Source: Solwaraspora sp. WMMD406
Lineage (GTDB): Bacteria > Actinomycetota > Actinomycetes > Mycobacteriales > Micromonosporaceae
Direction of reading: 5' to 3'
Assembly (NCBI RefSeq): GCF_029626025.1
Contig: NZ_JARUBF010000001.1
Coordinates: 5,922,001 to 5,986,000, forward strand
DNA length: 64,000 nt
Shown: positions 1-9,100 of the stretch, in pieces
Layout: each line of letters opens with the position of its first letter
Position numbering within the stretch: the first letter of the stretch is position 1
Position numbers and translations under genes: made by a program
The notes under the pieces: generated by a model
The model's database searches: none
The model's input: only the letters and a program-made list of their open reading frames with translations
Told to the model about the DNA's origin: nothing

Positions 1-1
1 C

Positions 2-130
2 CTGGTGGCGGCCGCCAGTCTGGTCCGGCTCGGGCTCGACCACGAGGACGTCTGGCCGATCGTGTCGGCGGCACGTGGCGTGCCGGTGCCCGAGACCGAG
101 GAACAACGCCGATGGCTCGCGTACGGCTGA
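2..130 (+). CDS. C-terminal end of a truncated gene
   Basis: An open frame runs in from the left edge and stops at TGA 128-130, giving 42 residues that end in EEQRRWLAYG. The codon use is typical of the rest of the window, so this is probably the true tail of a gene. The fragment is too short to name a family. The next reading frame has possible starts at 112 and 214, so the genes are close or overlapping and may form an operon. Confidence 0.5.
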   Translation: MVAAASLVRLGLDHEDVWPIVSAARGVPVPETEEQRRWLAYG

Positions 131-213
131 CCGCCCGCCGACTCGGAGTACGGGTGACGAGCCGACTCACCCCCCGCCGCGCGGTCCCGGCTCCGGTAGC
201 GCACGATGGGCCG

Positions 214-702
214 ATGCCTGTCGTCGAGGCGGTGGCCACAGTCCCCGTACCCCCGGAACTGGCCTTTGCCGTGTCCCAGACCACCACGCCGGTCCGGCAC
301 CGCTGGGACCCGTTCATTCGGACCCAGCATTTCGTTGACGGCGCCACCCGGCCGGGCAAGGGCGTTCGCACGTTCACCCGGTCCCGGCACGGCCTGAGCA
401 TGATCACCGAGTACGTCTCCTACGCCCCTCCCACCAACGTGGGCATGAAAATGGTGCGTGGGCCGTGGTTCTTCGAGATGTTCGCCGGCGGCTGGCGGTT
501 CGCGCCCGCCGCCGAGCCCGGCCACACCGTCGCCACCTGGCGGTACAGCTTCCGCTGCCGGCCGGCGGCCCTGCGGCCGATCGCCGACCGGATCGGGGTG
601 TGGCTGCTGGGCCGCGACATCCGCCGCCGGATCGCCGGATACGCGGCCGGCTGCGCCGACCCGGACGTCGTCGCCGCTGCCAGACTGACGCTGCCAGACT
701 GA
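214..702 (+). CDS. SRPBCC (START-like) family protein
   Basis: A 162-residue protein with the layout of polyketide cyclase/START-like ligand-binding proteins: an N-terminal strand (VVEAVATVPVPPELAFAVSQ), a central RWDP segment, alternating beta strands and a long C-terminal amphipathic helix rich in Arg. Such proteins bind hydrophobic ligands in the cytosol and the ligand cannot be read from sequence. The open frame extends back to an ATG at 112, but the SRPBCC fold begins at the ATG at 214 and the extra stretch is Arg-rich and featureless, so 214 is preferred. The extended form would overlap the upstream gene end. Confidence 0.65.
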   Translation: MPVVEAVATVPVPPELAFAVSQTTTPVRHRWDPFIRTQHFVDGATRPGKGVRTFTRSRHGLSMITEYVSYAPPTNVGMKMVRGPWFFEMFAGGWRFAPAAEPGHTVATWRYSFRCRPAALRPIADRIGVWLLGRDIRRRIAGYAAGCADPDVVAAARLTLPD

Positions 703-879
703 CTGACGCTGCCGGGCCGCCGCTGCCGGTCAGTCCGCCAGCAGCGCGAGGTCGGCGGTCCTCAACGTGGTCGTCACCAGCAACTCACCCTCAACGGTGG
801 ACTCGTCGTCGAGAACGATCTTCGTCGACAGTGAGCGGGCGGTGGTCCGGTTCTCGCCAGCGACCGAAGGGACAGCGAC

Positions 880-1581
880 ATGAGAAGGAACCTCGCGGCC
901 GTCGTTCGCGGCCTCGTCATCGCCGCTGGCCTGGTGGCACTCGCCACCGGGCTGGTGGGCGCGGCCGAGCCCTACCAGCAGACCCGGGCGTTCCACCGGG
1001 TCGTCGAATGTGAGCAACAGAGGTCTGGCAACTGCTTCGACAGCGAACCCGGGTCGATCGTCGGCCGACGGATCTACACCACCACGTCAACGCATACCGA
1101 CGCCGAGGGGCACACCTGGACGACGACCCACACCCACTACGAGATCACCTGGCAGCGCGCTGATGGCCGCCGGCAGGCCCGGGACGTGACGTCGGCCTTC
1201 TACCGCGCGGTGGGAGAAGGCACAGCGGCGACGTTGCGTCTCTGGCGTGACGAGGTCGTCGGTATCGAGGCGGCCGGACTGTCCCACTGGTTCGTGCCCG
1301 AGTCCGGCCACCGGCTCAGCGGCTGGCTGCACCTGGCCTGGCTGGGCACCGGCGTCCTACTGTGGGGGCTCTTCGGCTGGTGGGATGGCCTGTTCATGCT
1401 GGGTTTCCGCGTCTTGGCGTGGATGTTCATGAGCATCATGCCGGTGTGGGGAGCGATCAGCGTGCTGGCGTACGGCTGGAGCAGTGGCGCCGAAGTCGTC
1501 GTACAGGTCGTGTTCGGGGTGTTGTTCACGGGTGTCTCCGCCGCGATGTTGATCGCGTCGCTCTTTTTCGCCGACTGGTGA
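880..1581 (+). CDS. Membrane protein of unknown function
   Basis: 233 residues. An N-terminal hydrophobic helix (about residues 8-28) is followed by a polar, probably extracytoplasmic domain (about 30-145) containing the Thr/His-rich stretch THTDAEGHTWTTTHTHYE and two cysteines (in VECEQQ and GNCFDS). Three C-terminal hydrophobic segments follow, around 153-170, 172-195 and 203-230. The arrangement resembles small actinobacterial DUF3592-like membrane proteins, but no family is assigned firmly. A purine-rich ribosome-binding site (GAAGGGACAG) precedes the ATG. It appears to be a single gene. Confidence 0.6.
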   Translation: MRRNLAAVVRGLVIAAGLVALATGLVGAAEPYQQTRAFHRVVECEQQRSGNCFDSEPGSIVGRRIYTTTSTHTDAEGHTWTTTHTHYEITWQRADGRRQARDVTSAFYRAVGEGTAATLRLWRDEVVGIEAAGLSHWFVPESGHRLSGWLHLAWLGTGVLLWGLFGWWDGLFMLGFRVLAWMFMSIMPVWGAISVLAYGWSSGAEVVVQVVFGVLFTGVSAAMLIASLFFADW

Positions 1582-1663
1582 GACAGGCGCAGCGGAGCGA
1601 TACAGGGTCGAGGCCGGACCCTTGGCGGGGTCCGGCCTCGACTGGTCATCGTGTGTGGAGCGG

Positions 1664-2272
1664 TCAGCTGTTCCAGTGCTGGGCGACGAGTTCGGCGGCC
1701 TGGGTCTCCCACTGGGCGTAGTGGTCCGGGTACGCCGACACCTGCACCACCTGCGCGGCCTCGGTCAACGCCATGTCCTGCCAGCCGTCGACCTGCTTGA
1801 GCCCGGTCAGGAACGCGGTGGTGGAGTACTCGACGTCGGTGATCTGCTCCACCGTGCCCCAGCCCGACGACGGCCGCTGCTGGAACAGGCCCTGCGAGTC
1901 GTGGTCGTTACGGTCACCCAGGTGACCCAGGTTCTCCAACTTCGACTCCTGCAGGGCGGTGGCGATCGCCACCACGGCGGCCCGCTCGTCCATGCCGGCC
2001 TTCTTCGTCGCGGCGATGATGCCCTTGACGTTGTCGGTCTGCTCGCCCGACAGGTCGATCCGGGACTGCTCGCCCCGCACACCGTGCGGGATCAGCTTGT
2101 CGTTGTCGACACTCGCGGCGGCGACGGCGACGGGGGTGGCCAGGGCGGTCGGGGCGTGCTCGGCGGCCAGGGCGGGGGCGGCGATCGCCCCGCCGGCCAG
2201 GGTCAGACCGGCGATGCCCAGGGCGGTGTTGCGCAGGCTGGTACGCAGGGTACGGGTGATGATCGTGGTCAT
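1664..2272 (-). CDS. Secreted transglycosylase-like (lysozyme-fold) protein
   Basis: 202 residues. There is a Sec signal peptide with an Arg-containing N-region, a hydrophobic core (GIAGLTLAGGAIAAPALA) and an AxA cleavage site near residue 30. The mature part holds the conserved actinobacterial core GMDERAAVVAIATALQES, LGHLGDRNDHDSQGLFQQR and GWGTVEQITD, typical of short secreted proteins often annotated as transglycosylase-like. The Glu in ALQESK is the likely acid. The start at 2272 was chosen because AGGTGG lies just upstream and the signal peptide begins there; a longer frame to 2332 adds only polar sequence. Role inferred: cell-wall remodelling outside the membrane. Confidence 0.7.
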   Translation of the reverse strand: MTTIITRTLRTSLRNTALGIAGLTLAGGAIAAPALAAEHAPTALATPVAVAAASVDNDKLIPHGVRGEQSRIDLSGEQTDNVKGIIAATKKAGMDERAAVVAIATALQESKLENLGHLGDRNDHDSQGLFQQRPSSGWGTVEQITDVEYSTTAFLTGLKQVDGWQDMALTEAAQVVQVSAYPDHYAQWETQAAELVAQHWNS

Positions 2273-2369
2273 GGGGGTCCACCTTCCGTTTCCGGGGGGG
2301 TGCACGAACCGCGCGGGGCGGTCGTGCGGCAACGGTGTCCGGTGGTGCCAGAGGTCTGGTGATGCGAGC

Positions 2370-2417
2370 TTCGGGGGTCATCGCCCGATGTCGTTCGGGG
2401 GTTATCGCCCGATGTCG
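2370..2417. repeat. Two tandem 24-bp units
   Basis: Units at 2370-2393 and 2394-2417 are head to tail and differ at one base (C or T in the GGGGGTYATCGCCC core). They lie about 100 bases upstream of the start of the transglycosylase-like gene on the opposite strand. Confidence 0.85.
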
Positions 2418-2433
2418 GGGGCCGCTGGTGAGC

Positions 2434-2571
2434 GGCGCGACCATGTACAACCACGCCCGACCCCGGGTCATTCCGCGATCGGCGGGCCGGCGTGGAACCG
2501 GCCGGACCTGCCTGGCTCGGCTTCTGCGGCGGGCTCCGGGGGCGGGGTTCCGTGGCGCGACCATGCACAAC
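2434..2571. repeat. Pair of 18-bp direct repeats 120 bp apart
   Basis: GGCGCGACCATGTACAAC at 2434-2451 recurs as the same sequence with one change (T to C) at 2554-2571. Read on the minus strand both copies give GTTGTRCATGGTCGCGCC. They may be regulator sites or remnants of duplication in the 5' region of the minus-strand gene. Confidence 0.75.
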
Positions 2572-2674
2572 GACCCGGCACCGCCAGCCATTCCCCGCAG
2601 CCACCGACCCGAGCCACCCGATCGGTGACGCCGAGCGGTCAGATCAGTGGGCGCGCTCGGTGGGCGCGTGCGCG

Positions 2675-2971
2675 TCACTGGGCGCGCGGCGCGGACCGGT
2701 CCGTGTGACCGAGGTGCAGATCGGGCGCGATCCGGTCCCGTACCAGCCGTTTGAGCTCAGGGATCTCCGGAAAGCCACTTTCGGCGCGCGACCAGATCGT
2801 CTCCCCTTCGAGCCGGACCTCGAAGATCCCGCCGGTACCCGGCACCAACGCCACCTCGCCGAGCCGCAGCCCGAACGTGGTGAGCAGCTCCTGGGCCGTC
2901 CACGCGGCCCGCAGCATCCAGCGGCACTGCGTGCAGTACTCGATCTCCAACCGTGGCTGCCTCGTCGTCAC
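2675..2971 (-). CDS. SelT/SelW/SelH-like (Rdx) selenoprotein homologue, Cys form
   Basis: 98 residues with the Rdx thioredoxin-like fold: an N-terminal beta strand LEIEYCTQCRW containing the CxxC redox motif, then helix AAWTAQELLTTFG, then LVPGTGGIFEVRLEGETIWSRAESGFPEIPELKRLVRD. This matches the family pattern in which F-V-G-E-W-S-R-x-x-G-F-P follows the CxxC. Bacterial members carry Cys where animal selenoproteins carry Sec. Start is GTG at 2971. Function in bacteria is unsettled; a thiol redox role is inferred. Confidence 0.8.
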   Translation of the reverse strand: MTTRQPRLEIEYCTQCRWMLRAAWTAQELLTTFGLRLGEVALVPGTGGIFEVRLEGETIWSRAESGFPEIPELKRLVRDRIAPDLHLGHTDRSAPRAQ

Positions 2972-3076
2972 CCGTACCAGTATGCCGGCAGGTCACGACC
3001 TCGCCACCCGGGCCGAGCAGACCGGGCGGGTCACCGTACCGGCAAATGGTGTTGCTGATCTGGCAAGCTGGGTGGC

Positions 3077-3718
3077 ATGGACGACGACCTCGACCAGGCA
3101 CTCGACTCGGTCGGCGCCCGGCTGCGGACAATACGCAAGCAGCGCGACGTCACCCTCGCCGAACTGTCGGCGGCGACCGGCATCTCGGTCAGCACCCTGT
3201 CCCGGCTGGAATCCGGCGACCGCCGACCCACCCTCGAACTACTGCTGCCGCTGGCCAAGGCGCACGGGGTCACCCTCGACGAACTCGTCGACGCCCCGCC
3301 CACCGGCGACCCACGCATCCATCTGCGGCCGGTCACCCGCTACGGGATGACCGTGCTGCCGTTGAGCCGGCGGGCCGGCGGCATCCAGGCGTACAAGCTG
3401 ATCATCCCGCCGCGCAGCCCACGCCGGGAGCCCGACCCGCGGACCCACGAGGGCTACGAATGGCTGTACGTCCTTGACGGGCGGCTGCGCGTCCTGCTCG
3501 GCGAGCACGATCTGGTCCTCTCCCCCGGCGAGGCGGCGGAGTTCGACACCCGGGTGCCGCACTGGTTCGGCGCGGTCGGTGACGAGCCGGTCGAGTTTCT
3601 CAGCCTCTTCGGTCAGCAGGGCGAACGCGCCCACCTGCGGGCCCGTCCCCGGGCCAGGGCGGGATCCGGGGAGAGTCCCCGGTCCAGCGACGGGTCCGGG
3701 GAGGGCGGGACGCCCTGA
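3077..3718 (+). CDS. XRE-family regulator with C-terminal cupin domain
   Basis: 213 residues. Residues about 9-65 form a Cro/C1 helix-turn-helix (VGARLRTIRKQRDVTLAELSAATGISVSTLSRLESG). A linker leads to a cupin barrel at about 110-180 (EGYEWLYVLDGRLRVLLGEHDLVLSPGEAAEFDTRVPHWFGAVG) of the kind that senses small molecules. The tail after 190 is a low-complexity Gly/Ser/Arg run. The stop overlaps the beginning of a decayed MFS transporter frame (3715), so this regulator probably once controlled and was co-transcribed with that exporter. ATG start, 3077. Confidence 0.8.
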   Translation: MDDDLDQALDSVGARLRTIRKQRDVTLAELSAATGISVSTLSRLESGDRRPTLELLLPLAKAHGVTLDELVDAPPTGDPRIHLRPVTRYGMTVLPLSRRAGGIQAYKLIIPPRSPRREPDPRTHEGYEWLYVLDGRLRVLLGEHDLVLSPGEAAEFDTRVPHWFGAVGDEPVEFLSLFGQQGERAHLRARPRARAGSGESPRSSDGSGEGGTP

Positions 3719-4070
3719 ACCGCGTACGCGTCTGGGCCGCGCTCGGCTTCGTCTGCGTCGCCGTCGGTTTGTCGACCGCGATGGCCTCGCCGTACCTGAC
3801 CCTGTTCCTCGACGACGCGGTCCAGGCCAGCGCCGGGCAGATCGCGCTGTGCTCGTCGCCGCCGCATCGGCCGGGTGCCTGTCCAGCACGCTCACCTCGG
3901 TTGTACGGGACTTCCCGGTCTTCTGCTCATCACGGTCACGCTGACCGCGTCGGCGCAGGTGATGGATCTGGGGGCCGGTGTCGGGACCGCCGGGCTGCTG
4001 CTGGGCCTGTGCGCCGGCCTGGAGATCCCGCTGATCCTCGGCTTCGGCTGGCTGTCCACCCGCTCCCGGG
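3715..4070 (+). pseudogene. Fragmented MFS (sugar-efflux type) transporter
   Basis: Transporter-like sequence is spread over three frames. WAALGFVCVAVGLSTAMASPYLTLFLDD lies in the frame of 3715, VLVAAASAGCLSSTLTSVVRDFP in the next piece from about 3848, and LLLITVTLTASAQVMDLGAGVG through LILGFGWLSTR from about 3910 to 4070. Only about 115 residues of a normally 380-400 residue family remain, so large internal parts are deleted as well as frameshifted. The first codon overlaps the stop of the XRE-cupin regulator, consistent with an ancestral two-gene operon. The 3' end is fused to an unrelated dehydrogenase remnant. Confidence 0.7.
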
Positions 4071-4492
4071 TGCCGACGTCGAGGCACGGCGGCTGGACCT
4101 GGCGTCGCTCGCGTCGATCCGGGCCTTCGCCGACGACTTCAGCGGGGAGCTCGACCTGCTGGTCAACAACGCGGGGCTGGTACTGACCGGACCGCGCCCG
4201 CCGCTGACCGTCGACGGGGTTCGACCTGCAGATGGGCACCAACGCGCTCGGGCCGTACGCGTTGACCGGTCTGTTGCTCGACCGGCTGACCGCCGGAAAG
4301 GACCCTCGGGTGGTGACGGTGTCGTCGATCGTGCACCGGTGGCGCAATCTCGACCTGGACGACCTGATGTCCGAGCGCTCCTACAGCGGCAACCGGGCGT
4401 ACGGCCTGTCGAAGCTGGCCACCACGATCCTCGGCCTGGAGTTGGACCGCCGGCTGCGGGCGGCCAAGCTCACCGGGGTCGCGTACCTCTGA
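4071..4492 (+). pseudogene. 5'-truncated, frameshifted short-chain dehydrogenase
   Basis: The sequence starts abruptly inside an SDR, at ADVEARRLDLASLASIRAFADDF, and reads on to LDLLVNNAGLVLTG (the conserved NNAG motif). A one-base excess in a G run near 4216-4219 then shifts the frame; the other frame continues as DLQMGTNALGPYALTGLLL, VVTVSSIVHRW and SGNRAYGLSKLATTILGLEL, which hold the catalytic Ser and YxxxK. It stops early after GVAYL. The Rossmann glycine motif at the N-terminus is missing. It is clearly non-functional and resembles the retinol dehydrogenase-like branch of SDRs. Confidence 0.8.
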
Positions 4493-4548
4493 TCTCGGGC
4501 CGCCACCGCCAGGATCCCGGGCGGCTACGGGCAGGCGTCCCCGCCGGA

Positions 4549-4620
4549 GACCGATACTCGTTTTGCGGCTGATCCCCCTGCGGGATCATGATCCCGCAGG
4601 GGGATCAGCGCCGAACAGAC
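4549..4620. repeat. Dispersed palindromic repeat, copy 1
   Basis: A perfect 42-bp palindrome spans 4568-4609, each arm holding GCTGATCCCCCTGCGGGATC and the centre at TCA|TGA. It is preceded by GACCGATACTC, which is also found before copy 2 at 10329-10410. It lies between the SDR pseudogene and xylulokinase. It could act as a rho-independent hairpin without a T run, or be a small non-autonomous repeat of the REP/MITE type. Confidence 0.85.
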
Positions 4621-4743
4621 ATTGGGTTCCGGGCTCGATCCCGACCGACGCCGTACGCCGCCACGAGCCGACGCCGTACGGCAGGAGCTGAGGGATCGAC
4701 GGGCGTAAAGTCGGTCCCAGGGATCACCTGCGGGAGGGGTGCG

Positions 4744-6129
4744 ATGACACTCGTTGCCGGGGTCGACTCGTCGACCCAGTCGACCAAAGTCGTGGTCTGC
4801 GACGCCGACACCGGGGAGGTGTTACGGGAGGGCCGCGCCCCGCATCCGGACGGTACCGAGGTCGACCCGCAGCTGTGGTGGGCGGCGTGGGAGCAGGCCA
4901 GCGCCGGGCTGCTCGACGGGGTCGCCGCGATCGGCATCGGTGGGCAGCAGCAGGGCATGATCTGCCTCGACGACGCCGGCCAGGTGGTCCGGGACGCTCT
5001 GCTGTGGAACGACACCCGGTCGGCGCAGGCGGCGGTCGACCTCACCGACGAGTTCGGCGGCCCGAAGGCGTGGGCCGACGCGGTCGGGTTGGTGCCGGTG
5101 GCCAGCTTCACGGTCACCAAGCTGCGCTGGTTCGCCCGTACCGAACCGCAGCTCGCGGCCCGGACCACGACGGTGCTGCTGCCGCACGACTGGCTCACCC
5201 ACCGGCTGCGCGCCGACGGTGGAGCACCGACGACCGACCGGGGCGAAGCCTCCGGCACCGGCTACTGGTCGTCGGCGGCCGGCGACTACCGGCGTGACCT
5301 GGTCACACTCGCCTTCGGCCGGGACGTGGCGCTGCCCCGGGTCGCCGGGCCGGCCGAGGTGGTCGGCGAGACCGCGGCCGGCGCGCTGTTGTCGGCCGGC
5401 ACCGGCGACACCATGGGTACGGCGTTCGGCGTCGGCCTACGGCCCGGCGAGGTGGTGGTGTCGCTGGGCACCTCGGGGTGTGTGTCCGGGGTGAGTGAGG
5501 TGCCGACCGCCGACCCGAGCGGGCTGGTGGCCGGCTACGCCGACGCGACCGGCCGGTTCCTGCCCCTGGTGTGCACGCTCAACGCGGCCCGGGTGCTGGT
5601 CACGGTCGCTGATCTGCTGGGCCGGTCGTTGACCGAGTTGGACGAGTTGGCGTTGTCGGCCCCGCCGGGTGCGGGCGGGTTGACGCTGTTGCCGTACCTG
5701 GACGGGGAGCGCACCCCGAACCTTCCAGACGCGCGCGGGCTGCTGGCTGGAATCACCCGGGCGAACGCGTCGGCGGCGAACTTGGCCCGGGCGGCCGTGG
5801 AGGGCATGCTCGGCGGCATCGCTGACGCCATCGACGCGCTGCGCGCCCAGGACCTGCCGGTCGACCGGGTGCTGCTGGTCGGTGGCGCGGCCCAGTCCCG
5901 GGCGGTACGGGCGATCGCGCCGGCGCTGTTCGGCGCGCCGGTGAGTGTGCCGCGCCCGGCCGAGTACGTGGCGCTCGGCGCGGCCCGGCAGGCGGCCTGG
6001 GCGTTGTCCGGTGCCGCCGAGCCGCCACAGTGGCCGGTCGCCGCCGAGGAGGTCGTCGCCGACGCCACCCCGCAGGTACACGAACGCTACGTCGACGTCC
6101 GGCAGCGGGCGCTACCGCTGCTGACCTGA
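4744..6129 (+). CDS. xylB: Xylulokinase (FGGY family)
   Basis: 461 residues. The product phosphorylates D-xylulose to xylulose 5-phosphate with ATP, feeding the pentose phosphate pathway in the cytosol. N-terminal FGGY lobe: AGVDSSTQSTKVVVCD phosphate loop, IGIGGQQQGMICLD, LLWNDTRS. C-terminal lobe: GTGDTMGTAFGVG, VSLGTSGCVSG, GGLTLLPYLDGERTPNLPDARG and VLLVGGAAQSRAVRAIAPALFG, then YVALGAARQAAW. Length is slightly short for the family (about 480-500) but all blocks are present. The start at 4744 was chosen for the GGGAGGGG just upstream; the frame itself is open back to 4588. No other xylose genes are adjacent. Confidence 0.9.
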   Translation: MTLVAGVDSSTQSTKVVVCDADTGEVLREGRAPHPDGTEVDPQLWWAAWEQASAGLLDGVAAIGIGGQQQGMICLDDAGQVVRDALLWNDTRSAQAAVDLTDEFGGPKAWADAVGLVPVASFTVTKLRWFARTEPQLAARTTTVLLPHDWLTHRLRADGGAPTTDRGEASGTGYWSSAAGDYRRDLVTLAFGRDVALPRVAGPAEVVGETAAGALLSAGTGDTMGTAFGVGLRPGEVVVSLGTSGCVSGVSEVPTADPSGLVAGYADATGRFLPLVCTLNAARVLVTVADLLGRSLTELDELALSAPPGAGGLTLLPYLDGERTPNLPDARGLLAGITRANASAANLARAAVEGMLGGIADAIDALRAQDLPVDRVLLVGGAAQSRAVRAIAPALFGAPVSVPRPAEYVALGAARQAAWALSGAAEPPQWPVAAEEVVADATPQVHERYVDVRQRALPLLT

Positions 6130-6169
6130 CCGGTCGCCCAGCGGCTCCGGCGAGGGTGGCCGGGCGGCC

Positions 6170-9100
6170 TCAGTCGAGGTCGAGCAGGTCCCGGATGTCG
6201 GCGGCGGACAGCTGTGCGGAGGCGAACTCGCCCCCGTCGAGCACACTGCTGAACAGTTCGGCCTTGCGCTGCTTCAACGCCATGACCTTCTCCTCGATGG
6301 TGTCCTTGGCGACCATCCGGTAGACCATGACGTTCGACGTCTGGCCGATCCGGTGGGCGCGGTCGACGGCCTGGGCCTCGGTCGCCGGATTCCACCAGGG
6401 GTCGAGCAGGATGCAGTAGTCGGCCTCGGTCAGGTTGAGCCCGAACCCGCCCGCCTTGAGGCTGATCAGGAACACGTCTGCGTCGCCGCGTTTGAACTCG
6501 GCGATCACGCCGGCCCGGTCGCTGGTCGACCCGTCGAGATACGCGCACCGGAAGCCGGCGGCGACGAGCCGGTCCCGCGCCGCGCCGAGGAACCGCGTGA
6601 ACTGGCTGAACACCAGCGTACGGTGGCCTTCGGCGACGAGGTTGGTGATCTGGTCGGCCAGCACGTCCAGTTTGGTCGACGGCACGCCTTGGTGTTTCGG
6701 GTCGACCAAGGCGACGTCGAGGCTGGCCTGGCGCAGCAACGTCAACGACCGGAAGATCTCGAAGCGGTTCTTTTCCAGGTCGCCGAGCAGGCCGAGGACC
6801 TTTTGCCGTTCCCGTTGCAGATAGGCCTGGTAGATGCGGCGGTGTTTGCGGTCGAGGTCGAGTTCCAGCACCTGTTCCTGCTTCTCCGGCAGGTCGGCGG
6901 CGACGTCCGCCTTGCGGCGACGCAACATCAGCGGCCGAATGCGGCGACGCAGCTGGGCGAGCCGGTCGCCGTCGCGGTCCCTCTCGATCGGCGTACGGTA
7001 GTAGTCGGTGAACCGGTCCAGCCGGGGAAACAGCCCCGGGGCGGTGATCGAGCAGAGCGCCCAGAGTTCGAGCAGGTTGTTCTCCATGGGCGTACCGGTG
7101 ATCGCCAGTTTGAACGGTGCCGGCAGCAGCTTGGCGCAGCGGTGGCTCTGCGACTGGTGGTTCTTGACGAACTGGGCCTCGTCGAGGATCAGCCCGGCCC
7201 AGCCGAGCGCCTGGTAGTCGTCGAACTCCAGCCGCAGCAGCGTGTACGAGGTGACGACGACGTCGGCCCCGGCGGCCGCCTCGGCGAGTTCCACACCGCG
7301 CCGCGCCACGGTCTGGGTGACCGCCCGTACGGTCAGGTCGGGGGTGAACCGTGCCGCCTCGGCGACCCAGTTGTGGATGACGCTGGCCGGGGCGATGACG
7401 AGGAACGGCACGTCGGCGCGGGCGTGCCGGATCAGGGCCAGCGCTTGCAGGGTCTTGCCGAGGCCCATGTCGTCGGCGAGGATGCCGCCGAGCTGGTGTT
7501 CCCGCAGGGCGGCGAGCCAGCGGAACCCGTCGAGCTGGTACGGGCGCAGCTCCGCCCGTACCTCCTCGGGCACCTGGTGGTCGACGGCGGCGCCAGCGGT
7601 GGCCAGCTCGCGGACCGCGCGCTGCCAGGCGGCGGCCTGACCGGTGATCTCGCCCAGTTCGGCCAGTTCGGCCCAGAGGCCGGCCTGGAACCGGCCGACG
7701 CGCAGCACGCCCGGCGGCCGGTCCTCCAGTGCCCGCGATTCGTCAATCAGCTCGCGGAGCTGGGCGAACTCGGGGCGGTCAAGGCTGAAGTAGACGCCGC
7801 TGGGCAGGATCAGATATTGCCGGTCCTGCGCCAGCGCGGTGAACAGCTGATCGAAGACGACCTGTTCGCCGCCGACGCTGACCTGCACGGACAGGTCGAA
7901 CCAGTCGTGTTGGCCGAGGCTGTCGGTGCCGTCAAAGCCGGCGCTGTCGGTGCCGGCGAACCGGATGACCGGGGCTTCGTCCGCTTCCCGGTAGGCCGGG
8001 ACGGGCTCGTCGGTCGATTCGATCACGTCGACGCCGTCGATGTCGGCGAGCCGGGGTACGACCTCGCTGAGGAGCCGGATCATGGCGTCGCCGCCGAGGG
8101 TGGCCAGGGCGGCGAGACGCGGGCCGTTCGGAGTCGACTCGATCGCCTCCGGGACCGCTTTGGCCGTCAACTCGGTGACCTGGGCGACGACGGCGTCCCG
8201 GGGGCCGGCGTCCCCGTCGCGACGTGACGCGGCATACCCGCCGGTGCCGGTCGTCCACAGCGGCTCGGCCTGCCGGTGCGCGCCGATCGCGCGGACCCAC
8301 TGCCAGTGGATCGACAGCGTCTGGTGCGGCATCGGGGTCACCGCCAGGGTGAGCGTGGGCGGCGACACCGGCGGCAGGTGCACGGCCGGGCCGGCGGCGA
8401 CGACCTCGACCTGTTTGAGCAGCTCCGGGTAGGCCTGCGCGAAGAACCGCTCTTCGTCGGCCGCCGGTACCCGGATGGCGGCACCGGACAGGGCCTTCGC
8501 CGCCGCCGGGGAGACCGGGTTGGACAGCGGCGCCAGCCGCAGCACCCGGTCCCGGGGCTGCGGTTCGACGCCGCCGCGCTCCCCCCACCAGGCGATCCCG
8601 TGCGCCGGCCGGCCAACGAGGACGGAGAACTCGGTGCCGACGGGCACGCCGTCGGCCAGCAGCACCGGCTGCACGATCAGGTCGTCGTCGACGCGATCGA
8701 CCTGCACCGACAACCGGGCCGGCTGCCGGCCGACGATCACCGGCCGGCCGTACTTGCCGGGTTGGACCAGCGGCAGTCCGGCGTCGTCGGCCTCGGCCAG
8801 CAGGTCCCAGATCCGCCGACTCTCGAACTCGTCGAGGAAGATCATCGCCGGGGGGCTGTAGTAGCCGTACCGATCGCTGTCCACGGTCGACAGCATCATT
8901 ATCTCGCCGAGCAGTCGGCGGTGTCGTTTGGCTTCGGGTGATCGACCGTGACCGGCGTAGTTCACCGACGACCAGCTGATGCCGGAGCGGACCCAGCCGG
9001 TCTGTCCGGGTAGGACCGGGCGCAACGCGACTCGGCCGGTCTGCCCGCCGCTGGCCGTACCCGCTTTGACCAGCTCGAATTGCAGGCCGACGGTGGCGCG

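Larger units (their letters stand above)
2273..2674. other. Repeat-bearing intergenic region
   Basis: About 400 bases separate the transglycosylase-like gene from the SelW-like gene, both on the minus strand, so this is the long 5' region of the former. It holds two sets of direct repeats, listed separately. I saw no convincing reading frame in it; frames that cross it on both strands have no family features. Its length would suit a structured leader, but none was recognised. Confidence 0.5.

Noticed and set aside
730-1017. Minus-strand frame ending in VEGELLVTTTLRTADLALLAD
   Set aside because: Its start half is antisense to the membrane protein gene at 880. Only the last part looks coding-like; it could be a remnant, but there is no start signal or homology that I recognise.
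2273-2640. c-di-AMP (ydaO) riboswitch before the transglycosylase-like gene
   Set aside because: Suggested by gene type and leader length, but I could not find the conserved core by eye.
6353-8227. 624-codon open frame antisense to the SNF2 helicase gene
   Set aside because: It mirrors a gene with clear helicase motifs and has the Gly/Arg/Val/Asp/Gln-rich composition of antisense high-GC frames.
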